A program made the translations under genes and the position numbers. The notes beneath the pieces were generated by a model. That model had not been told where the DNA came from, searched no databases, and worked only from the letters and a program-made list of their open reading frames with translations. Shown here in pieces: positions 31,042 through 40,627 of a stretch of DNA of 64,000 nucleotides (within the stretch, counting starts at the first letter, position 1; each line of letters starts with the position of its first letter). Origin of the DNA: Paenibacillus sp. GM2 (GTDB taxonomy: Bacteria; Bacillota; Bacilli; Paenibacillales; Paenibacillaceae); contig NZ_LN831279.1 of NCBI RefSeq assembly GCF_900069005.2, forward strand, positions 3,023,741-3,087,740, written 5' to 3'.

Positions 31042-33384
31042 ATGGCCAAATTAGCACCGAAGATATCTATAGAATCCAAGTTTCTCAGATCCTGGAACGG
31101 CTTTAAGTCCAAGCTGCTGCTCAAGTATACGCTATCTTACATCCTGATTTTCCTGATACCTTTAACCCTCGTTACCCTATTAATTTATGAGAACGCAGTC
31201 AACGCCCTTCGCAAGGAGATTGAACAGACTAATTTTAATCAGCTGAATCAGGCCAAAATTACAATCGATGAACGAATGAGCGAACTTCAGCATATCGCGA
31301 GCAGAATCGCCTATGACCAGAAGCTTAGCTCCTACATGGTTCACGATCCGTATTACAGCATGGAAGCCATTGAGACACTGGGGAATTACAAGGCGAACAG
31401 CGGGATATTAGAGGATCTGTTTCTTTATTTTCATAACGATAACCAAATATATTCCTACCGCGGACTAACCGACATCGATATCGTCTTTGGCGACCTGTAT
31501 CATTACGATAATTGGGACAGCAAGCAAATTTACCATGATCTGAACGAAATCAATCAGCCCACCGTACGCCCGGCGGAATATGTTACGGTGAATTTACGTA
31601 AGGATTCAACTCTGACGATGCTTTTTCCGATCAAGCCAACGGACCTGTATCCCAACGCAACCGTCGTATATATGGTTAACGAGGCCATGTTTACAGGTGT
31701 AATGGATACGATTCTGAACAGCTTTTCGGGCAATGGGTATATCTTCACTCAGGATGGTCAGCTGCTGACATCCGTCAACAAGGAAACCGAAATCTCCCCG
31801 GATACGGTTCAAATGCTGTCCACCCTGGAGCCTGGGATACACAATATGAAGCTAAATGGAATACAGCACTCTGTTGTATCCACCAAATCCAAAGAGAACA
31901 ACTGGACCTATGTTACCACCATACCTAGCTATCAGTTTTTTAGTAAAGTGGTGCATATCCAGACATTAATACTTATCGTATTTCTAGTTACGGTAATATC
32001 AGGCGTTGCTGCTGCAGTATTTCTGGCTAAGCGGCAGTATCATCCGATCAAAGATATCATCGAGTTTACCAAACAGAAGTACCATTCAAATCATTCCACC
32101 CGTACTCGCAACGAATGGGAATGGATCAAGCAGACCATTCATGAATACAGCGCAAGAATTGATACCCAGGTTCCTTTTGTGAGAAATCAGTGTCTCCTGT
32201 TGCTGTTCAAGCATGGTAAGCCGAATGATCCAGATATCGAGAGCATGATCATCCGCTCGGGTCTGGAATACCCTGGGGAGCAAGGAATCTATTTATCTAT
32301 GATATTGGCCTGGGATGACTGTACAGTAGCCGATGAAGCTTTATCGATTCAGCACTACATGCAGGAAACGCTTAGCGAACTGGAACTTCCGAACCTTCAG
32401 GCTCGTATTTTCGGTATCGAGTTTAATACCAAAGATCAGTTTGCCTTGCTGGTCTCAATGCCGGCTGATCACAGTGAATCGGTGCAGAAAAGAATCGAGG
32501 CGGTCATTGAAGCGATTAAGATCCTCGTTACCGAGAAAGCCCAGGTCATGCCCTATTTCGGCGTGGGTCTGCCGTATCCCGATCTCGCTAGTATGAATCA
32601 ATCCTTTATCGAAGCCGCTACTGCAATAGATAACCGTATCATAGGAGAAAACGGACGCGTTACCTATTTCGAGCAGCTTCAGGATATTGTGGTTACCGAA
32701 GCAGAGGCATTCTGGATTCCCAAGAAATCATTCCTCAAGCTTGAACAGAGCTTGAAGCAGGGGAATGAGTCCGTCGCCAATCAGGTGATCGGCGATATCC
32801 TTCGACAGATCAAAGAGGAAGCTTTGTCTCCCGTCCTGCTGCGCTGTATCTGCTCTGATCTCTTGAACTCCCTGCTGCGGACATCCCATGAGCTCGGTGT
32901 TACCGAAGTGTTCAAGAATCTCAACCATTATACCGTCTATGACACGCTGGAAGAACTTGAAGCCGGATTAACCGATTTAACCAGACGTATATGTGACCAG
33001 GTTGAACGAAATACGGAGATGGATCAGCCATCGCTGATCGAGGATATTGTCTCTTATGTGGACCAGAGGTACGCTGACTATACGCTCAGTCTGGAGCATG
33101 TCGCACTGAAATACTCGGTATCCATCTCTTATTTAAGCCGTACGTTTAAAGACAAAACCGGGATTAATTTCACGCAATATATTTGGCAAAGAAGAATGGA
33201 AGAAGTGAAACGACTGCTTATTACTACGAATGCACCCTTAAAAGAGATTATCGAGCAGGTTGGGTATCTGGACGCCGCAAACTTTATTCGAAAGTTTAAA
33301 AAAGAAACCGGAGTCACGCCCGGACAATTCCGCAAGCAACACGAAGATCAAGGAAAAACGAGCAGGAGCCTGCCCATTAGCTGA
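31042..33384 (+). CDS. Membrane-anchored AraC family sensor-regulator
   Basis: About 780 residues. A first membrane segment (YTLSYILIFLIPLTLVTLLIY), an extracellular sensor of about 260 residues, a second segment (TLILIVFLVTVISGVAAAVF), a cytoplasmic linker, and a C-terminal AraC HTH (YADYTLSLEHVALKYSVSIS, PLKEIIEQVGYLDAANFIRKFK). These regulators sense sugars or a loaded binding protein and activate LplABC-type loci directly, without a kinase. I favour ATG 31042 with AGGAGAG upstream; an earlier ATG at 31006 lacks an SD. The shared site in front of 30.66 and 36.66 kb is its likely target. Confidence 0.88.
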   Translation: MAKLAPKISIESKFLRSWNGFKSKLLLKYTLSYILIFLIPLTLVTLLIYENAVNALRKEIEQTNFNQLNQAKITIDERMSELQHIASRIAYDQKLSSYMVHDPYYSMEAIETLGNYKANSGILEDLFLYFHNDNQIYSYRGLTDIDIVFGDLYHYDNWDSKQIYHDLNEINQPTVRPAEYVTVNLRKDSTLTMLFPIKPTDLYPNATVVYMVNEAMFTGVMDTILNSFSGNGYIFTQDGQLLTSVNKETEISPDTVQMLSTLEPGIHNMKLNGIQHSVVSTKSKENNWTYVTTIPSYQFFSKVVHIQTLILIVFLVTVISGVAAAVFLAKRQYHPIKDIIEFTKQKYHSNHSTRTRNEWEWIKQTIHEYSARIDTQVPFVRNQCLLLLFKHGKPNDPDIESMIIRSGLEYPGEQGIYLSMILAWDDCTVADEALSIQHYMQETLSELELPNLQARIFGIEFNTKDQFALLVSMPADHSESVQKRIEAVIEAIKILVTEKAQVMPYFGVGLPYPDLASMNQSFIEAATAIDNRIIGENGRVTYFEQLQDIVVTEAEAFWIPKKSFLKLEQSLKQGNESVANQVIGDILRQIKEEALSPVLLRCICSDLLNSLLRTSHELGVTEVFKNLNHYTVYDTLEELEAGLTDLTRRICDQVERNTEMDQPSLIEDIVSYVDQRYADYTLSLEHVALKYSVSISYLSRTFKDKTGINFTQYIWQRRMEEVKRLLITTNAPLKEIIEQVGYLDAANFIRKFKKETGVTPGQFRKQHEDQGKTSRSLPIS

Positions 33385-33462
33385 GCAGCCGACCTCTCCT
33401 ACCTCCGTACATACCGTTCGGTATACGGCGGTTCAATCGATTAGGTACAAATTTGTATAAAC

Positions 33463-33493
33463 AATAAGCCTTCCCGGTTCGGGAAGGCTTATT
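33463..33493. terminator. Bidirectional terminator between AraC and GH130 genes
   Basis: AATAAGCCTTCCC-GGTTC-GGGAAGGCTTATT, a perfect 13-bp stem. It lies between converging genes. Confidence 0.92.
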
Positions 33494-33495
33494 CG

Positions 33496-34518
33496 TTAAC
33501 ATGAACTGGACTCGTTCAGAATGTGATCGACCAATTCAGCCAATGGAACGGTGGCTAAGGCTATTGCCGTATCCGTAACGCCATAATAAATATATAGCAG
33601 ATCATCTTTGACCACATTTCCTGTAGGGAATATTACATTCGGGATCTGGTAGCCGAATTTTTCATAGTAAGTCTCAGGCTCCATAATGAAGTTTCTCGTT
33701 CTGGCAATAACCTTTTCCGGATTCTCTAAATCGAGCAGCATCGCTCCAACCCGATACACTATTTCATCATCTACCCCATGGTACAGCACCAACCAACCTT
33801 TATCTGTCTTTATTGGCGGAGTAGAACCCCCAATCTTTCTGGATTCCCATGCCGGATTTTCTGCCTTGGCAAGAAGCCTGGGCTCCTCCCAATGGATCAA
33901 ATCCTCGGAATAAGTAATCCACATTGCAGCTTTGTCCGTACCGTATTCCTCGCCGATGTATTCCTCCGGTCGACGAAGCAATACATACTTGCCATTGATC
34001 TTCTCCGGGAACAGAATATTGTCACGGTCATTGATCTCAAGCGGAGTGGTGTCCGCTACAAATTCCCAATCGATCAGATTCCTGGACTTCACAATAGAAG
34101 AACGGGTTAGCCAGTGGCCCTCCTTCTCGCCCCAGCCGTCCGGATACTCAGGAATCGATCTCTCCGGAACACCACGGTTTGTTGGGTAATAGTTCATGGC
34201 GCAAGGACGCAAAGCGTAATTCATGTAGAATGTATCCTCCATTTTGACAATGCGTGGGTCCTGTACGCTTCCATAAGGGAAACCAAGCTCATCCGGTGTC
34301 AGGATGGGCTCGTCCTTGACATGGGTGAAGTTTACGCCATCCTCACTCTCCAGTAAGCCAAGGTAGTTTTTACAAGGAGTCAATGAACCTGCTGTTCGCT
34401 CTATCATATAAAACTTGCCATTATCGATAATTACGGCAGGATTGAATACCGTAACTTTCCGCCATTCATACCCCCCCGGAACAACGATCGGGTTGTTAGG
34501 GTGCCTCGTAATTTTCAT
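33496..34518 (-). CDS. GH130 mannoside phosphorylase
   Basis: About 340 residues from ATG 34518 (MKITRHPNNPIVVPGGYEW; AGGAGGG upstream). The five-bladed beta-propeller motifs of GH130 are present: 'VFNPAVIIDNGKFYMIERT', 'YGSVQDPRIVKMEDTFYMNYAL' with the catalytic Asp, 'GGSTPPIKTDKGWLVLYHG' and 'IFPTGNVVKDDLLYIYYG'. GH130 enzymes phosphorolyse or hydrolyse beta-mannosides to mannose-1-phosphate. With GH125 next door, a mannan or N-glycan-derived substrate is likely. There is no signal peptide, so it acts in the cytoplasm after import. Confidence 0.88.
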   Translation of the reverse strand: MKITRHPNNPIVVPGGYEWRKVTVFNPAVIIDNGKFYMIERTAGSLTPCKNYLGLLESEDGVNFTHVKDEPILTPDELGFPYGSVQDPRIVKMEDTFYMNYALRPCAMNYYPTNRGVPERSIPEYPDGWGEKEGHWLTRSSIVKSRNLIDWEFVADTTPLEINDRDNILFPEKINGKYVLLRRPEEYIGEEYGTDKAAMWITYSEDLIHWEEPRLLAKAENPAWESRKIGGSTPPIKTDKGWLVLYHGVDDEIVYRVGAMLLDLENPEKVIARTRNFIMEPETYYEKFGYQIPNVIFPTGNVVKDDLLYIYYGVTDTAIALATVPLAELVDHILNESSSC

Positions 34519-34609
34519 TGAAGTATTTTCCCTCCTAATTCTGAAATTCACTATTATGGGTTAAGTTGAAAGCATCTGAAAAACACGGGGTATAAGCTGA
34601 AAATATCTT

Positions 34610-35521
34610 TTATCCTTTTACTGAACCGATCATAACACCTTGAACGAAATAACGCTGCAAGAACGGATATACAACAATGATAGGAAGCGTAGATACAATA
34701 ATAACCGCATATTTAACCATCGCTGCGATCTCCGCTTTGTTATTCATCGCTATAGCAGCGTCACCGCTGGCTGCACCTGTCGCATCCGCTGACATTTCCT
34801 GCAGAACGAGAATTTGCCGTAATATCATCTGCAGCGGATACTTTGCTTCATCGTTCAGATAGATCAGGGCCGGAAAATAACTGTTCCAATGCCCTACTCC
34901 ATAAAATAAAGCCATAACAGCGATTATCGGTGCCGACAAAGGAATTATAATCCGGATAAACAGCTTGAAGTTTGTACAACCATCAATATAAGCAGCTTCA
35001 TTTAATTCCTTCGGAATGCTGGATTCAAAGAACGTACGGGCAACAATCAAGTTGTAGACGGATACAGTCGTTGGCAGAATGAGCGCCCCTATCGAGTTGA
35101 TCAACCCCAGGCCTTTTACAAGCAAGTAAGTTGGGATGAGTCCCCCGTTAAAGAACATCGTGACCAGAAACATGCCCATAAAAAATTTACGCCCGACAAA
35201 ATCAGGTCTGCTTAGCGAGTAAGCGGCCGGCAAAGTAACAACCAGATTCACCATCGTTCCCAGCACTGTGTACATTATCGTATTGCCATAACCAGACCAA
35301 ATCTTTGGATTGTCAAATACAAGCTTGTACCCCTTTAAATTTAATCCTTTAGGGAACAACCACATCTCTCCTGAGCTTACATATTTCGGATCACTGATTG
35401 ATGCGCTGATAATATACAACAGAGGATACAATACAACGATCAGAGCAATAACAAGAAACAAATAGTTAATGACCAGATATATTTTGTCTGTCTTCGATTC
35501 CTTAATTGCAACAGTAGCCAT
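34610..35521 (-). CDS. ABC sugar permease, LplC-like
   Basis: 303 residues with six predicted membrane helices (FLVIALIVVLYPLLYIISAS, VNLVVTLPAAYSLSR...). The EAA loop 'ELNEAAYIDGCTNFKLFIRIIIPLS' contacts the ATPase. The ending 'YPFLQRYFVQGVMIGSVKG' is diagnostic for the LplC/YtcP class. GGAGGG fits ATG 35521. It pairs with the LplB-type gene upstream; the MsmX-type ATPase is encoded elsewhere, as is usual. Confidence 0.92.
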   Translation of the reverse strand: MATVAIKESKTDKIYLVINYLFLVIALIVVLYPLLYIISASISDPKYVSSGEMWLFPKGLNLKGYKLVFDNPKIWSGYGNTIMYTVLGTMVNLVVTLPAAYSLSRPDFVGRKFFMGMFLVTMFFNGGLIPTYLLVKGLGLINSIGALILPTTVSVYNLIVARTFFESSIPKELNEAAYIDGCTNFKLFIRIIIPLSAPIIAVMALFYGVGHWNSYFPALIYLNDEAKYPLQMILRQILVLQEMSADATGAASGDAAIAMNNKAEIAAMVKYAVIIVSTLPIIVVYPFLQRYFVQGVMIGSVKG

Positions 35522-35545
35522 CAATAAGCCCTCCTCTCTTCCTGT

Positions 35546-36499
35546 TTACCATAAGCTTGTCTCGCTTGTCCGCTTGGCGATTTTATTAACTGTAATCAAC
35601 AACAGAGCGTTCACTACGGAGTTAAACAAGCCCACGGCCGTCGAAAAGCTGTATTGCGCGCTAACGAGACCAGATCGGTATACAAACGTCGAAATTACAT
35701 CCGAGGAGTCCATATTTAACGGATTTTGAAGCAGCAATACTTTCTCATACCCGATACCAAGAATGTTGCCAACATTCAAAATGAGCAAAATCATAATCGT
35801 CGGAACAATCGTAGGCAAATTAATGTGCAGAACCCGCTTGAATCGGCTGGCGCCATCGACGATCGCTGCTTCATGCAGCTGCGGATCTACTCCGGATAGC
35901 GCCGCCAGATAAATGATCGTTCCCCAACCTGTGCTCTGCCATACACCTGATAACACATATACCGTCTTAAACCAACGCGGGTCCGTCAGAAATGCCGGAG
36001 CATCGATTCCGAAGAGCTCGATCAACTTGACAATCACTCCTGTGGAGGGCGTCAAGAAGGTAATGACCATCCCCGCCATAACGACGACGGAAATAAAATG
36101 CGGGGCATAAGTGATCGTTTGTACGCTTTTCTTAAAAAATCCGTTGCGCACCTCATTAAAGGCCAGCGCCATAATGATCGGAAGCGGGAAGCCGATTGCA
36201 AGCTCATAAAAACTCAAGCTAAACGTATTCCACAATAAATCCTTGAAGTAATAGGAATGGAAAAAACGATTAAAATGTTCAAAGCCGACCCACTCGCTCC
36301 CCGTAATTCCTTGGGACGGAACAAAATTTTTGAAGGCAATCTGAATTCCATACATCGGTCCATATTGGAAGATCACGAAGTATAAAAACGCTGGGGCGAT
36401 AAATATATATAACTCCCAGTTCTTCAGAATTCTCATGAGCAGTGAACTTTCACCTGCAGTTTTTAATTGTAGTGCAGCAGCCTTACGCGGTACTCTCAT
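35546..36499 (-). CDS. ABC sugar permease, LplB-like
   Basis: 317 residues with six membrane helices (ELYIFIAPAFLYFVIFQYGP at the start) and the EAA loop 'QLHEAAIVDGASRFKRVLHINLP'. The ending 'TVNKIAKRTSETSLW' is typical of LplB/YteP. It is the first gene of the permease/GH130 operon, read from a promoter at about 36.65 kb that carries a cre. Confidence 0.92.
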   Translation of the reverse strand: MRVPRKAAALQLKTAGESSLLMRILKNWELYIFIAPAFLYFVIFQYGPMYGIQIAFKNFVPSQGITGSEWVGFEHFNRFFHSYYFKDLLWNTFSLSFYELAIGFPLPIIMALAFNEVRNGFFKKSVQTITYAPHFISVVVMAGMVITFLTPSTGVIVKLIELFGIDAPAFLTDPRWFKTVYVLSGVWQSTGWGTIIYLAALSGVDPQLHEAAIVDGASRFKRVLHINLPTIVPTIMILLILNVGNILGIGYEKVLLLQNPLNMDSSDVISTFVYRSGLVSAQYSFSTAVGLFNSVVNALLLITVNKIAKRTSETSLW

Positions 36500-36613
36500 A
36501 TCCTAAGTCCTCTCCTTTCCTTACTTGTTCTAATTCTTGCTGTCATCAGCCCGGAAAACATCTGGCGCAAGCACTCTTCAATTCGGCTCATACCGGAAAT
36601 TGATGAGTATAAC

Positions 36614-36684
36614 TGCTAGCGCTTACAAGCAAAATTGTAGTGAAAACAGCTTCCCATCGTAAATATGTGGAATCTGCATTGTCA
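36614..36684 (-). promoter_or_regulatory. Promoter, activator-like site and cre of the permease operon
   Basis: TTTACG (36658-36663), 18 bases, TACAAT (36634-36639), then the cre TGTAAGCGCTAGCA (36614-36627), identical to that at 30610-30623. Upstream of the -35, ATGACAATGCA...CACATATTTACG closely matches the lipoprotein promoter. Of the rest of 36500-37111, only a start-less open frame (about 36961-37169, ending at TAA) was noted and is not called. Confidence 0.77.
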
Positions 36685-37111
36685 TTTCCTGAGCGTGAGA
36701 TCCCTTGCTGGATAAGGATTTATGAGTTTCTTACATCCTGAGGTTGGCAGCGGCAATCTGTCGCTGAAATTCATCACTATGTATTTTTTTCAGGTGGAGC
36801 TATGTCGTTTTTTCAGAGGTTGGCACTTGCAAATCACACATATTGTGAATTCTCTGAAGTTATGTGAATCTGTCTAAAGAAGTCGCAATGTCGGTTAGCT
36901 TGCCTCAACCAGATAATATTTTGTACGCGCATACATTTATTGCATCAATTAAGAAGAATGCACTGACATTGCCCAGCTATTGATATACGAGGCTATGATT
37001 ATGATCCGAAAAATGTCACCAGGATCGTGAGTGGTATATGCCCTAAGGACAATTTGCTGGATACCCTGGGACGAATAATCCCACGCAAAATTACTTCCAT
37101 TGGAGGGTCAG

Positions 37112-37195
37112 ATGCTGAATCGGTGGATAGTCAAATGCTGGACCGGGGCAGAAAACCCCAACAATTATAAAATTCAGGAGGAGTCCGACTTATGA
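37112..37195 (+). CDS. Possible leader peptide coupled to the GH125 gene
   Basis: 27 codons from ATG 37112, with TTGGAGGG well placed upstream. The stop TGA overlaps the GH125 start in an ATGA arrangement, and the GH125 SD lies inside the small frame. The peptide (MLNRWIVKCWTGAENPNN...) is not recognised. It could exist only to couple translation, or be a chance frame. Confidence 0.35.
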   Translation: MLNRWIVKCWTGAENPNNYKIQEESDL

Positions 37196-38472
37196 AATTA
37201 CCCGCTTCGATATCGCAATTTCTGGATGAAGCCGAGAAGAAACTGGCGTATAATCCTAAACTGCAGCAACTGTTCAGAAACACCTTCCCGAATACGCTGG
37301 AAACGACGACAAAACTGCTTGATGACGGCACGACATTCGTGTTTACTGGAGATATTCCAGCTATGTGGCTGCGAGATTCTACAGAGCAGGTGCGTCACTA
37401 CATTCCTTTTGCCAAACATGACAAAGAACTACAGCGCATCATCGGCGGACTCATCTCCCGCCAAATGTTCTATATCAATATAGATCCGTATACGAATGCG
37501 TTTAATGAGACAGCTAATGATAGGCACTACAGAGATTCAGACGACTGCGATTTAAATCCGTGGATGTGGGAGCGCAAATATGAGCTCGACTCCCTCTGTT
37601 TCCCGGTGCAGCTTCTCTACTCTTATTGGAAAGAAACCGGGATGACAGATGTGTTCACAAATGAGCTGTATCAGGCACTCACTTCTATTGTAAATGTGAT
37701 GATTACGGAACAGCATCATGACCAAAGATCGCTGTATCACTTCACCCGGCAAACGAAGCAGCATACAGAAACACTTCAGAACAATGGCCGTGGACTTCCG
37801 TCCAACTATACCGGGATGACCTGGTCCGGTTTCCGGCCAAGCGATGATGCCAATTTGTACGGATATAACATTCCCGGGAATATGTTCGCAGTAGTGATCC
37901 TCGGTCATATCATGGAGATCGCAACCGAAATTTATAGCGATGTCCGTCTTGCCGCTCGCGCCGAGAAGATGCGCAATGAAATTGGCTTCGGCATTCAAAC
38001 CTACGGGATCGTGGATCATCCCAAATATGGAAGGATCTATGCATACGAGACCGATGGCTATGGCAACTACTGCCTGATGGACGATGCTGGCACACCCGGA
38101 TTAATGACGATTCCTTATATCGGTTACACCGATATCAGCAACCCGATTTATCAAAATACCCGTCGATTTGCGCTTAGCTTCGATAATCCGTATTACTTTG
38201 AAGGCAAATATGCCAAAGGAATCGGCAGCCCGCATACGCCGGGTGGCTATGTATGGCATATGGCATTATCCGTACAAGCATTGACTTCCAACAATCCTGA
38301 GGAGATCAAAGAGCTCATCCAGACCTTGATTGATACCGATGCCGATACAGGTTATATGCACGAAGGCTTCCATCCGGATGATCCAAGCGATTTCAGCCGC
38401 CCTTGGTTCGCGTGGTCCAATAGCCTGTTCGCAACCTTGATTTGTAAAGCTATGGACGAAGGCCTTATCTAA
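37192..38472 (+). CDS. GH125 exo-alpha-1,6-mannosidase
   Basis: 426 residues. The (alpha/alpha)6-barrel family motifs are 'FVFTGDIPAMWLRDSTEQVRHYIPF', 'NETANDRHYRDSDDCDLNPWMWERKYELDSL' and 'MTWSGFRPSDDANLYGYNIPGNMF'. The acidic residues of the GH125 catalytic pair are expected in these. The enzyme removes terminal alpha-1,6-mannose from N-glycans or yeast mannan. No signal peptide is present, so it acts on imported oligosaccharides. AGGAGGAG precedes the ATG. It is divergent from the permease operon. Confidence 0.93.
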   Translation: MKLPASISQFLDEAEKKLAYNPKLQQLFRNTFPNTLETTTKLLDDGTTFVFTGDIPAMWLRDSTEQVRHYIPFAKHDKELQRIIGGLISRQMFYINIDPYTNAFNETANDRHYRDSDDCDLNPWMWERKYELDSLCFPVQLLYSYWKETGMTDVFTNELYQALTSIVNVMITEQHHDQRSLYHFTRQTKQHTETLQNNGRGLPSNYTGMTWSGFRPSDDANLYGYNIPGNMFAVVILGHIMEIATEIYSDVRLAARAEKMRNEIGFGIQTYGIVDHPKYGRIYAYETDGYGNYCLMDDAGTPGLMTIPYIGYTDISNPIYQNTRRFALSFDNPYYFEGKYAKGIGSPHTPGGYVWHMALSVQALTSNNPEEIKELIQTLIDTDADTGYMHEGFHPDDPSDFSRPWFAWSNSLFATLICKAMDEGLI

Positions 38473-38676
38473 TTGCATCTTGAATCAGCCTCATTCCTTA
38501 AAATAAACAATTATAACTACGCTTCTCCAAACGAGTTTACACCGGCCGTTTGTGAGGGGCGTTTTCTTTATTGCATAGCTGACCTCGATGAATAATACTA
38601 TTATCCAAGCTCTAACTCATAGACATATTTTGAATGGGCGTAGATGATGCCCGAGTTCAAGGAGGGATATCATTGA

Positions 38677-39858
38677 ATGGCAAATTCAGAACAAAGCAAC
38701 TGTGAACCTCCGCACATCCCCCAACCGATACGCAGCGATGGGGCGGGCGGGCCCGATTATGGACCGCGGGATGTGATGAGAGACCGGGAGAACCCTGATA
38801 TGCTGGTGCCTCCGGTCACCGATTCCGGGCTAATGCCAAATCTGGTTATGTCCTACTCGGACACCCATATGCAGCTTAATGAGGGCGGATGGTCAAGAGA
38901 AATTACCGTACGGGATCTGCCGATCGCAAAAACTCTGGCAGGCGTTAACATGAGTCTGGTGCCGGGCGGGGTACGCGAGTTACATTGGCATCAGCAGGCG
39001 GAATGGGCTTATATGCTGCTTGGCAGTGCCAGAATCACCGCGGTAGATCAGAATGGGCGCAATTTTATCGCAGATATTGAGGCGGGAGATCTATGGTATT
39101 TTCCAGCAGGTATCCCTCACTCTATTCAAGCGCTTGAGAACGGATGTGAGTTTCTGCTCGTCTTTGATGACGGCAATTTCTCAGATTTGAATACACTCTC
39201 CATCTCGGACTGGTTCGCCCATACGCCCAAAGAGGTGCTAGCCGCCAACTTCGGAGTAGATGAAGCGGCTTTCGAGGGTATCCCCGATAAGCAGCTATAT
39301 ATTTTTCCAGACAAGGTCCCAGGATCATTAGCTAGTCAGGAGGTTCCATCTCCCTACGGTGCCGTTCCCGTTAGCTTCAAGCATAAGCTGCTGGCGCAGA
39401 CCCCTCTGAAGACACCGGGCGGGAGCGTCCGCATCGCTGATTCCAGCAACTTCCCCATCTCCAAGACGGTTGCGGCTGCACTGGTCGAGATTAAACCGGG
39501 CGCAATGCGCGAGCTGCACTGGCATCCCAACAATGATGAGTGGCAATATTACTTGACGGGTCAAGGTCGAATGACTGTATTCGGCGGCAACGGAGTCGCA
39601 CGCACCTTTAATGTCCGAGCGGGAGATGTCGGTTACGTCCCCTTCGCCTTCGGGCACTATATTCAGAACACCGGGGATGACACCCTCTGGTTCCTGGAAA
39701 TGTTCAAGAGCGACCGCTTTGCAGACGTCTCCTTAAATCAATGGATGGCCCTTACGCCGCGTGAGCTGGTGCAAGCTAACCTCAATGCGACCCCTGAATT
39801 GCTGGACGCTCTGCGTAAAGAGAAATGGCCCGTTGTCAAATACGACCATCTCAAATAA
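38677..39858 (+). CDS. Oxalate decarboxylase-type bicupin with altered lid
   Basis: 393 residues with two cupin domains, as in OxdC/OxdD. Mn ligands are His103, His105, Glu109, His148 (N-terminal) and His281, His283, Glu288, His327 (C-terminal). The C-terminal Glu341 matches OxdC Glu333. The N-terminal lid, S-E-N-S-T in OxdC with the proton-donor Glu162, reads S169-D-L-N-T here, so the Glu is replaced by Asp. Lid changes are known to shift OxdC towards oxidase activity, so the reaction may be altered. AAGGAGG precedes the ATG. The gene is monocistronic. Confidence 0.87.
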   Translation: MANSEQSNCEPPHIPQPIRSDGAGGPDYGPRDVMRDRENPDMLVPPVTDSGLMPNLVMSYSDTHMQLNEGGWSREITVRDLPIAKTLAGVNMSLVPGGVRELHWHQQAEWAYMLLGSARITAVDQNGRNFIADIEAGDLWYFPAGIPHSIQALENGCEFLLVFDDGNFSDLNTLSISDWFAHTPKEVLAANFGVDEAAFEGIPDKQLYIFPDKVPGSLASQEVPSPYGAVPVSFKHKLLAQTPLKTPGGSVRIADSSNFPISKTVAAALVEIKPGAMRELHWHPNNDEWQYYLTGQGRMTVFGGNGVARTFNVRAGDVGYVPFAFGHYIQNTGDDTLWFLEMFKSDRFADVSLNQWMALTPRELVQANLNATPELLDALRKEKWPVVKYDHLK

Positions 39859-39970
39859 CCCCTTCCCCATCATTTCGTTATCTTGCTATTACAGCTTAAA
39901 AAGCGTACGATAATCCCAATTTAGGAGTATATTAATATACGAAGCCGATACGAAACCAGGGGGATTACAC

Positions 39971-40627
39971 TTGATGAAGCCAGCTAAGTCTGAAACTGCA
40001 GCAATTAACGAGCCATTCCATCACGAGCAGATGCCTAAGAATCTTCATCCAACCGAACTGACCCAGGAGCGGTGGAACGCTATCGTTAACAATGACCCCG
40101 CCTATGATGGTAAGTTCTTCTATGCCGTCAAGACCACGGGCATCTTCTGCCGACCATCTTGCAAATCCAGGCCGCCGAAAATGGAGAATATTCGCCTGTT
40201 CGAAAACGCCGAGCAGGCCTTATCCGAGCATTTCCGCCCCTGCAAGCGCTGCAGGCCAACCGGTCAGCGCTTGCCTGATGATGAATGGATTGATCTTGTC
40301 ACAGACTACATTGACAATAATTACTCTGCTTCACTTACCCTCCAGGCCCTAGCTGAGGTCAGTCACGGGAGCCCCTACCACCTTCATCGGACTTTTAAAA
40401 AAATCAAAGGTGTAACGCCGGTCGAGTACATCCAGCATATACGGATTGCTAAAGCCAAACAGCGGCTGCTCCATTCCGGGCTTGGGGTCGCCAAAGTAGG
40501 AGCCTGCGTTGGAATAGCGAATACGGCTTATTTTATCACCCTATTCAAGAAACGGACCGGATTCACGCCGGCACAATATCGCAAAGAACACGCAAGCATT
40601 CCGTATGAAGGAGACGATTCACTATGA
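39971..40627 (+). CDS. adaA: Methylphosphotriester-DNA methyltransferase / AraC activator (AdaA)
   Basis: About 218 residues. The N-terminal Ada zinc domain has four Cys: two in 'GIFCRPSCKSRPP' and two in 'FRPCKRCRPTGQ'. The first accepts the methyl group from phosphotriesters. The C-terminal AraC HTH (SASLTLQALAEVSHGSPYHL, GACVGIANTAYFITLFKKR) then activates the adaptive response. The start is TTG 39971 or ATG 39974; AGGGGG fits both. It overlaps the ogt start by four bases, as in the adaA-adaB pair of Bacillus. Confidence 0.92.
   Translation: MMKPAKSETAAINEPFHHEQMPKNLHPTELTQERWNAIVNNDPAYDGKFFYAVKTTGIFCRPSCKSRPPKMENIRLFENAEQALSEHFRPCKRCRPTGQRLPDDEWIDLVTDYIDNNYSASLTLQALAEVSHGSPYHLHRTFKKIKGVTPVEYIQHIRIAKAKQRLLHSGLGVAKVGACVGIANTAYFITLFKKRTGFTPAQYRKEHASIPYEGDDSL

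Noticed and set aside
36961..37169. Open frame of about 67 codons before GH125
   Set aside because: No start codon with an SD and no recognisable protein; could be chance.
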